NCBI RefSeq assembly: GCF_023706045.1
Contig: NZ_BQYL01000001.1
Coordinates: 186,001 to 250,000 of the forward strand
Direction of reading: 5' to 3'
Length of the DNA: 64,000 nucleotides
DNA from: Kangiella sp. TOML190
GTDB lineage: Bacteria > Pseudomonadota > Gammaproteobacteria > Enterobacterales > Kangiellaceae
The position numbers and the translations under genes were made by a program. Positions 35,260-45,352 of this stretch are shown piece after piece. The notes beneath the pieces are model-generated. The model worked only from the letters and a program-made list of their open reading frames with translations, had not been told where the DNA came from and made no database searches. Positions within the stretch are counted from its first letter, which is position 1; every line of letters begins with the position of its first letter.

Positions 35260-36369
35260 TTATTTTGCTGATCCGTTATAACTGACTCGGTAAATCTTAC
35301 TAAAACCATCGTCAGAAATGAGTAGCGAGCCATCGCTAAGCATAATCACGTCCGCAGGACGCCCTAACGTCTCTTCTCCATCCAACCAACCAGTGGCAAA
35401 ATCGGTTTGCGAAACCACCTTACCCTGCTCATCCCTTTGAAGATTCACCACCTTATAGCCAACCTTGGATGAGCGATTCCAAGAGCCATGTTGCGCCACA
35501 AAAATCGAATTTTGATATTCCTTAGGAAACTGTTCTCCTTGATAAAAAAGCATTCCTAAAGGCGCTACATGCGCTTGGAACTCCCAAGCAGGCTCGACAA
35601 AATCCATCTTGGGTCGATCATTTGCAAAGCGTTTATAAAATTTTGGATCTTTTACCGCTTTACCGTGCACATAAGGAAAACCAAAAAACTGCCCCGCTTC
35701 ACTAACTTGGTTAAGCTCGCATGGCGGTACATCATCACCCATCATATCGCGGCCATTATCGGTGAACCACAAGTGCTTAGTTTTAGGATCCCAATCGAAA
35801 CCGACACTATTTCGAACGCCGTTGGCAACCACTTCCGACTCACCATTGGTCACATCAATGGCAACGATGGTTCCAAACCGCTTATCTTCCGACAAACAAA
35901 TATTACAAGGGACACCTATAGGAACATAGAGTCGCCCGTCAGGGCCAAACTTGGTGTACTTCCAACCATGATGGGACTTATCGGGTAAATTATCGTAAAC
36001 CACCTCACTTTTGGGCGATTTATCGTAACTAGTATCAATATCCTTGATCCGAATCACCTGATCCACTTCAGCAATATAAAGATCACCATCTTTATAAGCT
36101 AGACCACTAGGTAAGTTCAGCCCATCCATAACCAACACGGTTTTATCTGCTTTAAAATCACCGTCAGAATCGATAACCGCGTGCACTTTGCCAGCCCGCA
36201 TAGAACCCACATAAATAATGCCCGTTTTAGATAAAGCCATTTGTCGCGCACCTTCAACCTCGCTGGCGAAGACATCAATTTGGAAGCCTTTAGGAACCTC
36301 AGCACTGTGTACAAATGTTACAGTGGCGTAAAGTAGCGTAAAAAGCGCCAATTTAATTTGATTAATCAT
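35260..36369 (-). CDS. Secreted PQQ-dependent sugar dehydrogenase-like beta-propeller protein
   Basis: A 369-residue exported protein (signal peptide to about residue 22, HSA-EVP) of the soluble glucose/sorbosone dehydrogenase family. Conserved points are IYVGSMRAGKVHAV, LPSGLAYKDGDLYIAEVDQVIRI, KSHHGWKYTKFGPDGRLYVPIG, WFTDNGRDMMGDDVPPCELN and FVAQHGSWNRS. The HHGW and NGRDxxGDD segments are the propeller landmarks of the family and include likely PQQ or calcium ligands. Whether it binds PQQ and which substrate it oxidises cannot be told from sequence. Confidence 0.85.
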   Translation of the reverse strand: MINQIKLALFTLLYATVTFVHSAEVPKGFQIDVFASEVEGARQMALSKTGIIYVGSMRAGKVHAVIDSDGDFKADKTVLVMDGLNLPSGLAYKDGDLYIAEVDQVIRIKDIDTSYDKSPKSEVVYDNLPDKSHHGWKYTKFGPDGRLYVPIGVPCNICLSEDKRFGTIVAIDVTNGESEVVANGVRNSVGFDWDPKTKHLWFTDNGRDMMGDDVPPCELNQVSEAGQFFGFPYVHGKAVKDPKFYKRFANDRPKMDFVEPAWEFQAHVAPLGMLFYQGEQFPKEYQNSIFVAQHGSWNRSSKVGYKVVNLQRDEQGKVVSQTDFATGWLDGEETLGRPADVIMLSDGSLLISDDGFSKIYRVSYNGSAK

Positions 36370-36379
36370 AGTATCCGTT

Positions 36380-36408
36380 TGACCCTCTTAGGTTGAATCT
36401 TTACTATT
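36380..36408 (+). promoter_or_regulatory. Promoter of the first TPR paralog
   Basis: TTGACC (36380-36385), 17-bp spacer, TACTAT (36403-36408). The same two hexamers with the same spacer length, and GAATCTT within the spacer, recur before the second paralog at 38975-39003, so the promoter was duplicated with the gene and kept. Confidence 0.7.
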
Positions 36409-36447
36409 AAACTACTGAATTTTCTAAAGTTACAATACTATAAACCT

Positions 36448-38748
36448 ATGTCTGATAATACTGGCTTTTTCTCACAACTCACAAAAAGGCGCCTCCCTCA
36501 ATTTTTGGGTATTTTCCTAGCCGGTAGTTGGACCGCTTTAGAATTTACCCAATGGGCGGTAGGACGCTATTCGTTGTCTCCTGATTGGGAAGAAGTTTTA
36601 GTAGTATTCTTATTACTCTGCTTACCACTGATTTTAGTGTTAGCTTGGCACCATGGTGCACCAGGCAAACAGCACTGGACTCTGTTTGAAAAAATCTTCA
36701 TTCCGCTATACGGCATAGCAATCCCGCTAACTCTGCATCAAATTTATCAAGATACAGACTTAAGCAGAACCGTTGAAACAGTAATGGTGCAAGATGCTTC
36801 CGGTAAGATGCAAAAAAAAGCGGTTGCCAAGTCAGAATTTATAAAACCACTGATCGTTTACCCACTCAAAAATCTCACTAACAAACCCGAACTAGATCCC
36901 TTGGCGGCTATTAGTTCGGAAGTCATTAATCGCGATTTACAACAAAACATTTTTTTCTCAAGTCTCGATGTAAGTATGGTCAGCAATGCTTTTAAGAGCG
37001 ACAACCAAAGCTTTAAAAATCAGCCTTTATCTTTCCAAATAAACTTTGCTAAAGAGCGAAAACGTGATTACCTAATTAATGGCAGCCTAAACCAAGTTGG
37101 CAACAATTATCAGATTAAGATTGCGCTATACAACAGCAAAAACGGTCGTAAAGTCAGAGATTTTTCTGCTGAAAACAGTAACTATTTTTCGGCAATTGAT
37201 GAGCTCACCCAAAAGGTCAATGACCACTTTTTTCCGAACGGCCTAGAGTTTACCGATCTGCCTATTGAAGATTTATACACTAACAACTGGTCAGCGTTTG
37301 AAAGCTATGTCCAAGCACGAATTATTGAGCTCTTTGGTAACAACAAACAAGAATCCGAAACTCTCTATATCAAAGCCCTTGAGCAAGATCCTACGTTTTC
37401 GATGGCAGCGTTTGTGTATTCACTCTATAACATCCAACAAAATAAAATTGTTAAAGCCCGCGAATTATCTCTGCAAGCGCAAAAACATCACAATTACCGC
37501 TTTACTGATAGGGAGCGCTTCCCAGTAAATGCCACTAGCTATTTTTTGACCCAACAAAGGGACAAAGGCTTTCATGCTCTTGATCAATGGATTCTGCTTT
37601 TCCCTACCGATTGGCAGGCTTACTTTATGAAAGCCCAATTTCTACAGTTTAATAAAGGTAGTGAAGACGAGGCCGTAACTAACCTTAAAAAAGTTATAGA
37701 GTTGGATCCATCTCAAAGCTACCTGTGGGATATGATTGGCGATATCTATAATGCTGCTGGAAAATATCAACTGGCATTAGACGCCTATGAAAAATATTCC
37801 CAAAGCAACCCCAACAATCCTATTGCTTACAAAAACTTAGGCGATCTTTACATCAAAGAAGGCAACTTCGATTCCGTTATTAGTAGCTACCAAAAAGCCT
37901 TGAGTATTGACCCTAACAACCCTAATGTGCTTGCCAACCTTGCCAATGCCTATTCTCGTACCGGCCAATTTCAAAGAGCCGAGCAGAACTTCTTACTCGC
38001 GATTGAAAACAGTAATACGCCAGCGGTACTTTTGGGCAACAGAAGAAGGCTTGCTGATTTTTATTGGCAATATGGAAAGCGTAAGGAAGCAGTTAAGTAC
38101 TTGCGTCAAGGTTTTGCAGACTACTCGCAAACAGAATCAAAAACCAAAGCTATGCAAGTGGAAGCATTGCACCTTTGGCAATACCATCTTGCTGGCGAAG
38201 TTGATCTCGCAAAAGAATTAGTCGAGCAGGCAGTACAATACGCTCAAGAAAATGAAGAAGATATTTTAATTATCAATACCCAGATTGGCAAAGCCATGCT
38301 GCTCAATCAACTTGGACAGTCCGATGTGGCACTAACGGTCTTTGATGAACTCATACGAATTGGAGAGTCCTACGCTGATTCCAACACAGCAGTGATCAAT
38401 TATCATAAGGGTATGAGTTATTTCCATAACCAACAATACTCGCAAGCCCTAGAAGCTTTTGCAGAGCTCAACCAACGCTTCCCTGACCGCGTCGACATTA
38501 TGGAGTGGCCAGCAAAGACCTCTCTTGCCATGCAGGATTGGGATAAAGCTAAAGAGCAGTACGAACAGCTGCTAATCCTGGCTCCAGCGTTCCCTGCTTA
38601 TAACTTGGCTATGGCTAAAATCATGATCGCCAACCAACAAATCCCGCAAGCCAAGGAGCATTTGCAAAAGGCACTTGATGGTTGGCAGAACGCCGATATC
38701 GAGTTTGAAGAAATGCTCGAAGCTAAAAAACTACTGGCTTCTTTGTAA
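36448..38748 (+). CDS. Membrane-anchored TolB-like/TPR protein, copy 1
   Basis: A 766-residue protein. The N terminus holds three hydrophobic helices (about 17-40, 45-68 and 88-106), in the style RRLPQFLGIFLAGSWTALEF and EEVLVVFLLLCLPLILVLAW seen in proteins with a TolB/FlgO-like sensor domain. Residues about 130-270 form a soluble alpha/beta domain of that type (IVYPLKNLTNKPELDPLA; YLINGSLNQVGNNYQIKIAL). The rest (about 280-766) is a chain of tetratricopeptide repeats, for example AYKNLGDLYIKEGNFDSVIS and YQKALSIDPNNPNVLANLAN. It is probably a scaffold or sensor at the inner membrane. No kinase, cyclase or DNA-binding domain is fused. A near-copy follows directly. Confidence 0.8.
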   Translation: MSDNTGFFSQLTKRRLPQFLGIFLAGSWTALEFTQWAVGRYSLSPDWEEVLVVFLLLCLPLILVLAWHHGAPGKQHWTLFEKIFIPLYGIAIPLTLHQIYQDTDLSRTVETVMVQDASGKMQKKAVAKSEFIKPLIVYPLKNLTNKPELDPLAAISSEVINRDLQQNIFFSSLDVSMVSNAFKSDNQSFKNQPLSFQINFAKERKRDYLINGSLNQVGNNYQIKIALYNSKNGRKVRDFSAENSNYFSAIDELTQKVNDHFFPNGLEFTDLPIEDLYTNNWSAFESYVQARIIELFGNNKQESETLYIKALEQDPTFSMAAFVYSLYNIQQNKIVKARELSLQAQKHHNYRFTDRERFPVNATSYFLTQQRDKGFHALDQWILLFPTDWQAYFMKAQFLQFNKGSEDEAVTNLKKVIELDPSQSYLWDMIGDIYNAAGKYQLALDAYEKYSQSNPNNPIAYKNLGDLYIKEGNFDSVISSYQKALSIDPNNPNVLANLANAYSRTGQFQRAEQNFLLAIENSNTPAVLLGNRRRLADFYWQYGKRKEAVKYLRQGFADYSQTESKTKAMQVEALHLWQYHLAGEVDLAKELVEQAVQYAQENEEDILIINTQIGKAMLLNQLGQSDVALTVFDELIRIGESYADSNTAVINYHKGMSYFHNQQYSQALEAFAELNQRFPDRVDIMEWPAKTSLAMQDWDKAKEQYEQLLILAPAFPAYNLAMAKIMIANQQIPQAKEHLQKALDGWQNADIEFEEMLEAKKLLASL

Positions 38749-38775
38749 CAATTAAACTTACCTATTATAAAATCA

Positions 38776-38799
38776 CAAAGGCAGCTAAGGCTGTCTTTG
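38776..38799 (+). terminator. Weak hairpin after TPR copy 1
   Basis: CAAAGGCAGC pairs with GCTGTCTTTG with one G-U pair. It resembles the hairpin after copy 2 (41364-41391) but has no T run, so it is probably a decayed or weak terminator. Confidence 0.4.
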
Positions 38800-38974
38800 C
38801 AGCCTATCGTTGGCAACTTTAAACTGGGTTAACGAGTTTGTTACAATGCTTTTCGATTGCCAAAAGGACTCCTATTTATACACTCGTCAAAACTAAGCTA
38901 GTGTTTCTAACGATTAACCACAAGTAAAGTAGCGTAAAAGCTAATAGTGTTGTTAACACTTTCTTTCTATTTAT

Positions 38975-39003
38975 TTGACCCTAACCTTTTGAATCTTTAC
39001 TAT
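38975..39003 (+). promoter_or_regulatory. Promoter of the second TPR paralog
   Basis: TTGACC (38975-38980), 17-bp spacer ending GAATCTT, TACTAT (38998-39003): same hexamers and spacing as 36380-36408. The ATG is 36 bp further on. Confidence 0.7.
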
Positions 39004-39039
39004 TTAAAATAGCATTAAACTATTCACCCGAAGCATACC

Positions 39040-41339
39040 ATGTCAGAAACGACCGGTTTCTTTTCCAAAATACTAGAAAGGCGCATCCCTCAATTTTTGG
39101 GTATTTTTCTAGCAGGTAGTTGGACTGCACTTGAGTTTACTCAATGGGCCGTTGGTCGCTACTCCTTGTCGCCCAACTGGGAAGAAGTACTAGTAGTATT
39201 CTTATTACTCTGTTTACCTCTAATTCTAGTGTTAGCTTGGCACCATGGCGCACCAGGGAAACAAGAGTGGCGTTTGTTTGAAAAAATCTTTATTCCACTG
39301 TATTTACTCACCATCCCTGTGACACTTCATCAGCTGTATAAAAATGAAGATCTTGGAAAAACCGTCGACACAGTGATGATGACTGATGACTCTGGGAATA
39401 CCCAGCAAAGAATGATTGCGCGCAAGCAGTACTTAAAACCAATCGATATTTTCCCTTTCGAAAATATTTCTAGCGTTGAATCCCTAGACTCTGTTGCCAT
39501 TGTTACTTCTGAAGTATTGAACCGAGATTTAAGGCAAAACATTTTTTACTCATTGTTGGATATTGGGGCGCTTGAAATCGCTCTCGAAAGAGCTAAATTT
39601 AAAGGTGGAAGATTGCCACTAACCCTACAAATCGATATAGCCAAGCGAAAATCTCGCCAATTTTTTATTAATGGTCAACTCAACTATGACAATTCAAGTT
39701 ACCATGTGGCTGCCAATTTATATAATGCTAAAACCGGAAGGCTGGTAAAGCAGTTTACTACCAATAATAAAAATTATTTTTCTGCCATCGATAATCTTTC
39801 AGAGCAAATCAATGCACACTTAAATGCCAATAATCAAGATTATACCGATCTACCGATTGAAGACCTCTACACCAACAATTGGAATGCTTTTCTAGACTAT
39901 TCAAAAGCCTATAGTATTCAACTATTTGGTGATGAAAAAGCAGCCGCAGATCCACTCTACCGCAATGCATTAGCACTAGACGAAACCTTTTCTCAGGCCG
40001 CAATGCGCTATGCAAACTTCCTTATTCGTTTTAAAGGCATTCAAACCGCTCAGAAATATACAGAGCTAGCTCAAAAACATCAGAGTTACCGCTTAACAGA
40101 AAGAGAAAGATTTCAGTCAACGCCAGTAACTACTTCTTTTCAAAAAAATTAGATAAAGCATTTGAAACGCTAGATCAATGGTCAACTCTCTACCCAACCG
40201 AATACGACTCCTATTACCTAAAGGCCTTAATGGCAAACTTTAGCAATAAACTTCCAGTAGCCATTGAAAGCTGGTTGAAAGTCATCGAGTTAGATCCCTC
40301 GCAAAGCAGCCTCTGGGATCAAATCGGAGATACCTATACCGCGCTGGGTCAGTACGACAAAGCCATTGAAGCCTACGAGAACTACCAAAAGCACTACCCC
40401 AGTCAGCCATTAGCTTATAAAAACCTCGGCGATTTATACAGCCAAACTGGTAATATAGATTCCGCAATTTCTAATTATCAAAAAGCTTTGAGTATTGATC
40501 CTAATTATTCAAATGGCTTGCGCGAGCTTGCTAAGATTTACGCTCGAAATGGTCAATACAACAATGCAAAGGAATATTACCTAAAGGCTATTAGCCAAAG
40601 CGATACTCCTAACGAAGAATATACCGCTCGTCTAAACCTTGCTAGTTTTTATTGGGAATACGGTCAATTACTCGAAGCCACGAAAGTCTATCGAAATGCC
40701 TATCAGTTTTTTGCCGAAAAATTCTCGCCTACTGAAGCTGCGCGCGCAGAGTCTGGCAGAGCATGGAACTACTTTAAAGCTGGACAAAAAGAGGTTGCGC
40801 AAGCAGTCATTGAAAATGGTTATGCTGCGGCTGAAGACAGTAATGAAGAAATCGTGTTGATTAACACCCAAGTAGCGCATGCTATGTTATTAAACGCGCA
40901 AGGCAAAGCCCAAGAAGCAATGCCGATGTATGATAATGTGTTCAAAATCGCTCGTGAATATTTAGCTGATGGTAACGATTTACAAATTAATTTTTATAAA
41001 TCGCAAACTCTTTTTGCACTTGGCGAATACCAAGAGGCGGTTGTTGGGTTTGAAGCTATTAATAATCAATTCCCCGATCAACTCTATTTTTTAGACTGGC
41101 TGGGCAAAACCTATCTCGCCTTAAAAGATAAAGAAAATGCCGGAAAACACATCCGTCAAATGAATCAAATGGCGCCAGGTTACCCCAATACCGCCTTGGC
41201 CATGGCGAAGTTAATGATTCTCGAAGAAGATCAAACCGCGGCAAAAGAATATATTGAGAAGGCATTATCAGCTTGGCAACATGCCGACATGGAATTTAGC
41301 GAAATAATAGAAGCTAAAAAACTACTGGCTTCTTTATAA
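39040..41339 (+). pseudogene. Membrane-anchored TolB-like/TPR protein, copy 2, broken by a 1-bp deletion
   Basis: A tandem paralog of the gene at 36448. The first part (39040-40152) ends early after RERFQSTPVT; the second part resumes in another frame and is open to 41339 (from ATG 40230, or earlier without a start). Comparing with copy 1, RERFPVNATSYF should be read as RERF-[P]VNASNYFFSKK, which needs one more C near 40113-40115 (TTTCAGTC here, TTTCCAGTC expected). The span is 2,300 bp against 2,301 bp in copy 1, so this is the only net length change. The first 80 or so residues, holding the first two membrane helices, are almost identical to copy 1; the middle has diverged; the last residues EAKKLLASL are the same. 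Could be a fresh mutation or a sequence error. Confidence 0.88.
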
Positions 41340-41363
41340 AATTATCACTCTCTTCTTTAAAAC

Positions 41364-41391
41364 AAAAAAGACAGCTCAAGCTGTCTTTTTT
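41364..41391. terminator. Two-way terminator between TPR copy 2 and the DPP-IV-like gene
   Basis: GACAGCT (41370-41376) and AGCTGTC (41379-41385) with CA between, flanked by AAAAAA and TTTTTT. It serves both convergent genes. Confidence 0.9.
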
Positions 41392-41405
41392 TAGTTGCTT
41401 ACGCC

Positions 41406-43643
41406 TTACTTTAAATGCTTTTCAAAGTAATCGCTGATGGTATTAAAAACGTGCGTACGAGTTTTCTTACCCCAAATCGAGTGTTTTGAACCAGGGTAAT
41501 TCATTTGATCGAATGGCTTGTTAGCATCCTGTAGGGCTTTATACAGTTTTGTGCTGTTGGTGAATAACACATTGTCATCAGCCATACCGTGGATCACCAT
41601 TAAATCACCTTGTAAGCCGTCCAAATAGGGAAATACATTCGAAGCCTCATAACCCTCTTTATTATTTTTAGGATGATCTAAATAACGCTCGGTATAATGC
41701 GTATCGTATAAATACCAGTCGGTTACCGGCGCTACCGAAACACCCACTTTGAAAATTTCTGGCTCTTTAAACATCGCCATAATGGTCATATAACCACCAT
41801 AACTCCAGCCAAACATACCAATTTTATCCGCATCCACATAAAGCAAGCTTTTCAAGAACTCGACACCCTTGACCTGATCTTGGATTTCCACCTCACCAAG
41901 CTTACGATAAATCGGATCTTCAAATTTCTTGCCCCGATTCCAGGAACCACGATTATCCAACGAGAAAATAATAAAACCTTTACTCGCCATTAAATGATGC
42001 CAATAGGTATTGCGTGCGCCCCACTGATTACGTACCCGCTGCGCGTGCGGCCCACCATAAACATCCACAATCACGGGATATTTTTTGTTAATATCAAACG
42101 GCACTGGCTTATACAAACGATACTGCATTTCTTGACCATCAACGGCCTTGATAGTGCCAAACTCAGGTTTCGAAGCCTTTTGGTAATAATCAAAATAGGG
42201 ATGGGTTTTATCTAACTTATTTTGTTCAAGCCAAGTAATCAACTCGCCATCGGCTTTGCGTAAGCTGACCTGCGAGGGCTGCTCCACAGATGAAAAATAA
42301 TCCACAAACACATCCATCGACTTGGCGAAACTCACATTATGCACCCCATTGCCTTGGGTTATCCGTTTAATCTCACCGCCCGCTAATGGCACAGAGTATA
42401 GCTGCTGCTCTAATGGTGAGTCTTTATTGGCATCGAAATACACCAGCCCCGCTTTTTCATCGATACCGTAAACCTCATCCACCACCCAGTCGCCTTTAGT
42501 GAGTTGGCGGATCAGTTTGCCATTCAGATCATACAAATAAATATGACGAAAACCATCGCGCTCAGAAGTCCAAATAAACTGCTCTGCCTTTTTTAAGAAG
42601 CGTAAATCTTTAGTTAAGTTTAACCAGGTATCAGCCTTTTCCGTCAATGCCACTTGATACTCGCCACTAGCAATATTGGCGAAACGCAGCTCCAGCGTTT
42701 TTTGATCGCGGCTTTGCCATTGATAGGAAAGTCTTTTCGAATCTTGCAACCACTTAACTCGCGGAATATAAATATCGGTCGCTTTGCCTGTATCGACCCA
42801 AGTGATTTGGTTAGATTCCAAATCCAAAACCGCCAACTTAATCAACACATTATTAGTGCCAGTACTTGGATAACGCTGCTCGAAAACCGTAAAGTCCTCG
42901 GCGTTAATCTCATAACGTTTTTCGATATTCACCGGTGACTCGTCCACCTGCAAATAAGCAATTTTTTTAGAATCCGGTGACCACCAATAGCCGGTCAAGC
43001 GGCCCATTTCTTCCTGTGCCACAAACTCTGCCATACCGTTTTTAATGGTATCTTTGCCATCAAAGGTCAGCTGCTGCTCTTTACCCGTTTTCACATTAAC
43101 CAGATAAATGTTTTGCTCACGAATAAAAGACACAAAATCACCATTGGGCGATAGTTTAATATCCGTTTCGTAGGTTTCGGTCTTGGTTAGCTGCTTAGTA
43201 GCCTTGTCAGCTGGCTTGGTTAAATCATAGGCGAAAATATCGCCGCCTAGAGGAAACAATAAGGTTTTGCTATCGTCGCCCCAATAGTAGCTAATAATTC
43301 CTTTGGCAAATAAACGCATCCGCTCACGGCGCGCCTTTTCTTCGTCAGAAAGGTTTTCTTCCCCTGGCAACAAAGCTCGCGAATCCACCAAAATGCGCGA
43401 TTTTCTATCTTTTAAATTATACTCCCATAAATCCAAACGCTCTTGCTCGTCCTCTTTGCCTTTTAGGAAGGTCACCCGCGAGCCATCGGGCGACAGCTTA
43501 ACCGAGCGCGGCGCAGGGCCATCGAGTGACGGATCCGAATAGATCCGCTCTACCGTTAACTCATTGGCCGTTAATTCATTGACCGTTAGGTTAGCAGCCA
43601 TGATTGAAACTCCAATCACCATACCAATTGCTAGTTTTTTCAT
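41406..43643 (-). CDS. Dipeptidyl peptidase IV-like S9 peptidase, exported
   Basis: A 745-residue secreted serine peptidase of the DPP-IV branch (S9B). It has a signal peptide, an eight-bladed propeller domain with the DPP-IV landmark NGMAEFVAQEEMGRLTGYWW (the glutamate pair that holds the substrate amino terminus), and a C-terminal hydrolase domain with Ser614 (FGWSYGGYM), Asp689 (HGMADDNVLF) and His721 (PGSKHSI). It should release X-Pro or X-Ala dipeptides from peptides. Just after the signal helix the sequence has a small tandem repeat, NLTVNELTANELTVERI, copied at the DNA level in units of 15 bp. It is a single gene, convergent with the TPR genes. Confidence 0.93.
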   Translation of the reverse strand: MKKLAIGMVIGVSIMAANLTVNELTANELTVERIYSDPSLDGPAPRSVKLSPDGSRVTFLKGKEDEQERLDLWEYNLKDRKSRILVDSRALLPGEENLSDEEKARRERMRLFAKGIISYYWGDDSKTLLFPLGGDIFAYDLTKPADKATKQLTKTETYETDIKLSPNGDFVSFIREQNIYLVNVKTGKEQQLTFDGKDTIKNGMAEFVAQEEMGRLTGYWWSPDSKKIAYLQVDESPVNIEKRYEINAEDFTVFEQRYPSTGTNNVLIKLAVLDLESNQITWVDTGKATDIYIPRVKWLQDSKRLSYQWQSRDQKTLELRFANIASGEYQVALTEKADTWLNLTKDLRFLKKAEQFIWTSERDGFRHIYLYDLNGKLIRQLTKGDWVVDEVYGIDEKAGLVYFDANKDSPLEQQLYSVPLAGGEIKRITQGNGVHNVSFAKSMDVFVDYFSSVEQPSQVSLRKADGELITWLEQNKLDKTHPYFDYYQKASKPEFGTIKAVDGQEMQYRLYKPVPFDINKKYPVIVDVYGGPHAQRVRNQWGARNTYWHHLMASKGFIIFSLDNRGSWNRGKKFEDPIYRKLGEVEIQDQVKGVEFLKSLLYVDADKIGMFGWSYGGYMTIMAMFKEPEIFKVGVSVAPVTDWYLYDTHYTERYLDHPKNNKEGYEASNVFPYLDGLQGDLMVIHGMADDNVLFTNSTKLYKALQDANKPFDQMNYPGSKHSIWGKKTRTHVFNTISDYFEKHLK

Positions 43644-43820
43644 CTTTTTGTCTCTTAAAAATCATCCGCCCATAATAGAAGCTCGAGCGCTTTTATTCAA
43701 ACTGAGATTAACCCCTGACGTAAACCAAGTCTCAGCCCCATATTCAATACCAGAAATGGCTAGTGTCACTTGATAAATTACTGCATAATCGCCTCTTAGT
43801 CTTTACCCGAGAAATTGAAG

Positions 43821-44759
43821 ATGCACACGGTTTCAGGTCGCTGGAAATTAGGATTGGCGCTATCGCTTATCACAGCCTTATTGTGGGGGCTCTTGCCAAT
43901 TGCTTTAAAAGGCTTGTTGCTGCAAATGGACGCGGTCACCGTGACTTGGTATCGTTTTTTAAGCGCCGCCTTGATCGTCTTTATTTTTCTATTCTCGCGC
44001 AAACGTCTGCCCAATTGGCGCAAACTCAAAGGCTCTGTCGGCCTACTAATGCTGATCGCCATTTTAGGGCTTGGTGCTAACTATGTGTTTTATCTGTTTG
44101 GCGTTGAGCTGATCACGCCAAGTTCCGCCCAAGTTATGATTCAAACTGCGCCCATGCTGATGCTAATCGGCAGCCTGATTATTTTTAAAGAGCAATTTAA
44201 CCGCTGGCAATGGCTGGGTTTTATCACTTTCGTCTTGGGCCTGATGTTGTTTTTTAATCTTCGCTTTGGCGAAATCTTTGCTGAGCTTGGCAGCTACAGC
44301 CTCGGACTATTGTGGATTTTCGCAGCCGCAGTAGTTTGGGCAGCCTATGCTTTGGCACAAAAACAACTGCTGAATGACTTTTCTTCTAACCAAATCATGT
44401 TTGTGATTTACCTAGCTTGTGTCCCCTTGCTAGCACCTTGGACTGAAGCCAGCCAAATCACTAGCCTCAATGGACTCGGCTGGTTTTTGTTAATTTTTTG
44501 CTGCCTAAACACCCTAGTCGCCTATGGTGCTTTCGCCGAAGCATTGGCGCATTGGGAAGCCAGCAGGGTTAGTGCCGTACTCGCCATTACGCCCTTGCTA
44601 ACGATTTTATTTATGAAACTGTTGGCGCTAGTTTATCCTGATTACCTAGCATCCGAGCCGCTCAATGCCCTTAGCCTGATTGGCGCCGCCATGGTCGTTT
44701 TTGGTTCCGCCATTACCGCCCTTGCTGGACGAAAACGCATAAAACCAACGTTTAAATAG
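43821..44759 (+). CDS. EamA/RhaT family (DMT) transporter
   Basis: A 312-residue inner-membrane protein with ten hydrophobic helices in two EamA repeats. The first repeat begins GLALSLITALLWGLLPIALK and includes TVTWYRFLSAALI; the second begins YSLGLLWIFAAAVVWAAYALAQK. It ends in a basic tail AGRKRIKPTF. These carriers export or exchange amino acids, nucleotides or other metabolites; the substrate cannot be told. I chose ATG 43821 over an in-frame TTG two codons earlier. Confidence 0.87.
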   Translation: MHTVSGRWKLGLALSLITALLWGLLPIALKGLLLQMDAVTVTWYRFLSAALIVFIFLFSRKRLPNWRKLKGSVGLLMLIAILGLGANYVFYLFGVELITPSSAQVMIQTAPMLMLIGSLIIFKEQFNRWQWLGFITFVLGLMLFFNLRFGEIFAELGSYSLGLLWIFAAAVVWAAYALAQKQLLNDFSSNQIMFVIYLACVPLLAPWTEASQITSLNGLGWFLLIFCCLNTLVAYGAFAEALAHWEASRVSAVLAITPLLTILFMKLLALVYPDYLASEPLNALSLIGAAMVVFGSAITALAGRKRIKPTFK

Positions 44760-44853
44760 ATCCATTAAGAGCACAATCAACGAATTTGTTTAAATTATCT
44801 AAACTGCTAGAATAAATTTCAAATACCAGTCACCTTTAACCAAAGAGAATTCA

Positions 44854-45282
44854 ATGTTTGAAATAGTAGCTTTATTATGTTGCGGTACTTTTTTTGGCGC
44901 ATCCATTTATATTAATTTAGCGCAGCACCCTGCAACACTGGACGCAGGTGGTGATTTTGCAGGCCAATTTTTCCCACCGATGTATGCTAAAGCCTCGACC
45001 CTGCAAATTGCTTTAGCGGTATTAGGGTTTCTTTTTGGGTTAGTCTCTTGGTACCAATCAAACGATATACTTTGGATAATTGGTTCCTTATTTCTTATAT
45101 CAGTAATTCCAATTACACTTTTTTTTATCAAGCCTATTAACGATCAGTTGCTTGATGAAAACAATGACCTTAGCTCTGAGCAAATCGAAAGCCTACTAAA
45201 AAAATGGAACCCAAGACATGGAGTTCGTAGCCTTGTAAGTGGAATTGCTTTTATTAGCTTTGCTGTTAGTTTAGCTGGCTAG
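44854..45282 (+). CDS. DUF1772 family membrane protein
   Basis: A 142-residue protein with four hydrophobic helices. The family pattern is clear at the start, CGTFFGASIYINLAQHPA, and towards the end, LLKKWNPRHGVRSLVSGIAF. DUF1772 includes anthrone-oxygenase-like proteins but most bacterial members have no known role. A hairpin follows the stop at 45298-45323. Confidence 0.78.
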   Translation: MFEIVALLCCGTFFGASIYINLAQHPATLDAGGDFAGQFFPPMYAKASTLQIALAVLGFLFGLVSWYQSNDILWIIGSLFLISVIPITLFFIKPINDQLLDENNDLSSEQIESLLKKWNPRHGVRSLVSGIAFISFAVSLAG

Positions 45283-45297
45283 TTTTAGCAAGCGTGG

Positions 45298-45323
45298 GTT
45301 GGGGTGAGTTCTCGAACCCCAAC
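45298..45323 (+). terminator. Hairpin after the DUF1772 gene
   Basis: GTTGGGGT (45298-45305) pairs with ACCCCAAC (45316-45323); TTTTT follows after 8 further bases, so termination is plausible but not ideal. Confidence 0.55.
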
Positions 45324-45352
45324 AGTCTAACTTTTTAACAAACAATTTGGCG

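Noticed and set aside
43662-43771. Small minus-strand frame (about 35 codons, GIEYGAETWF...) upstream of the DPP-IV-like gene
   Set aside because: It has a protein-like look but only a GTG start without a ribosome binding site, and lies in the promoter region. Too short to support.
43763-44080. 105-codon frame overlapping the EamA transporter start
   Set aside because: The EamA frame has a clear family match; this one is Arg/His-rich and lacks any family trait.
45298-45323. tRNA-like arm (GAGTTCTCGAACCCC)
   Set aside because: It recalls a T-arm but no acceptor, D or anticodon stems surround it; it is a plain hairpin after the DUF1772 gene.
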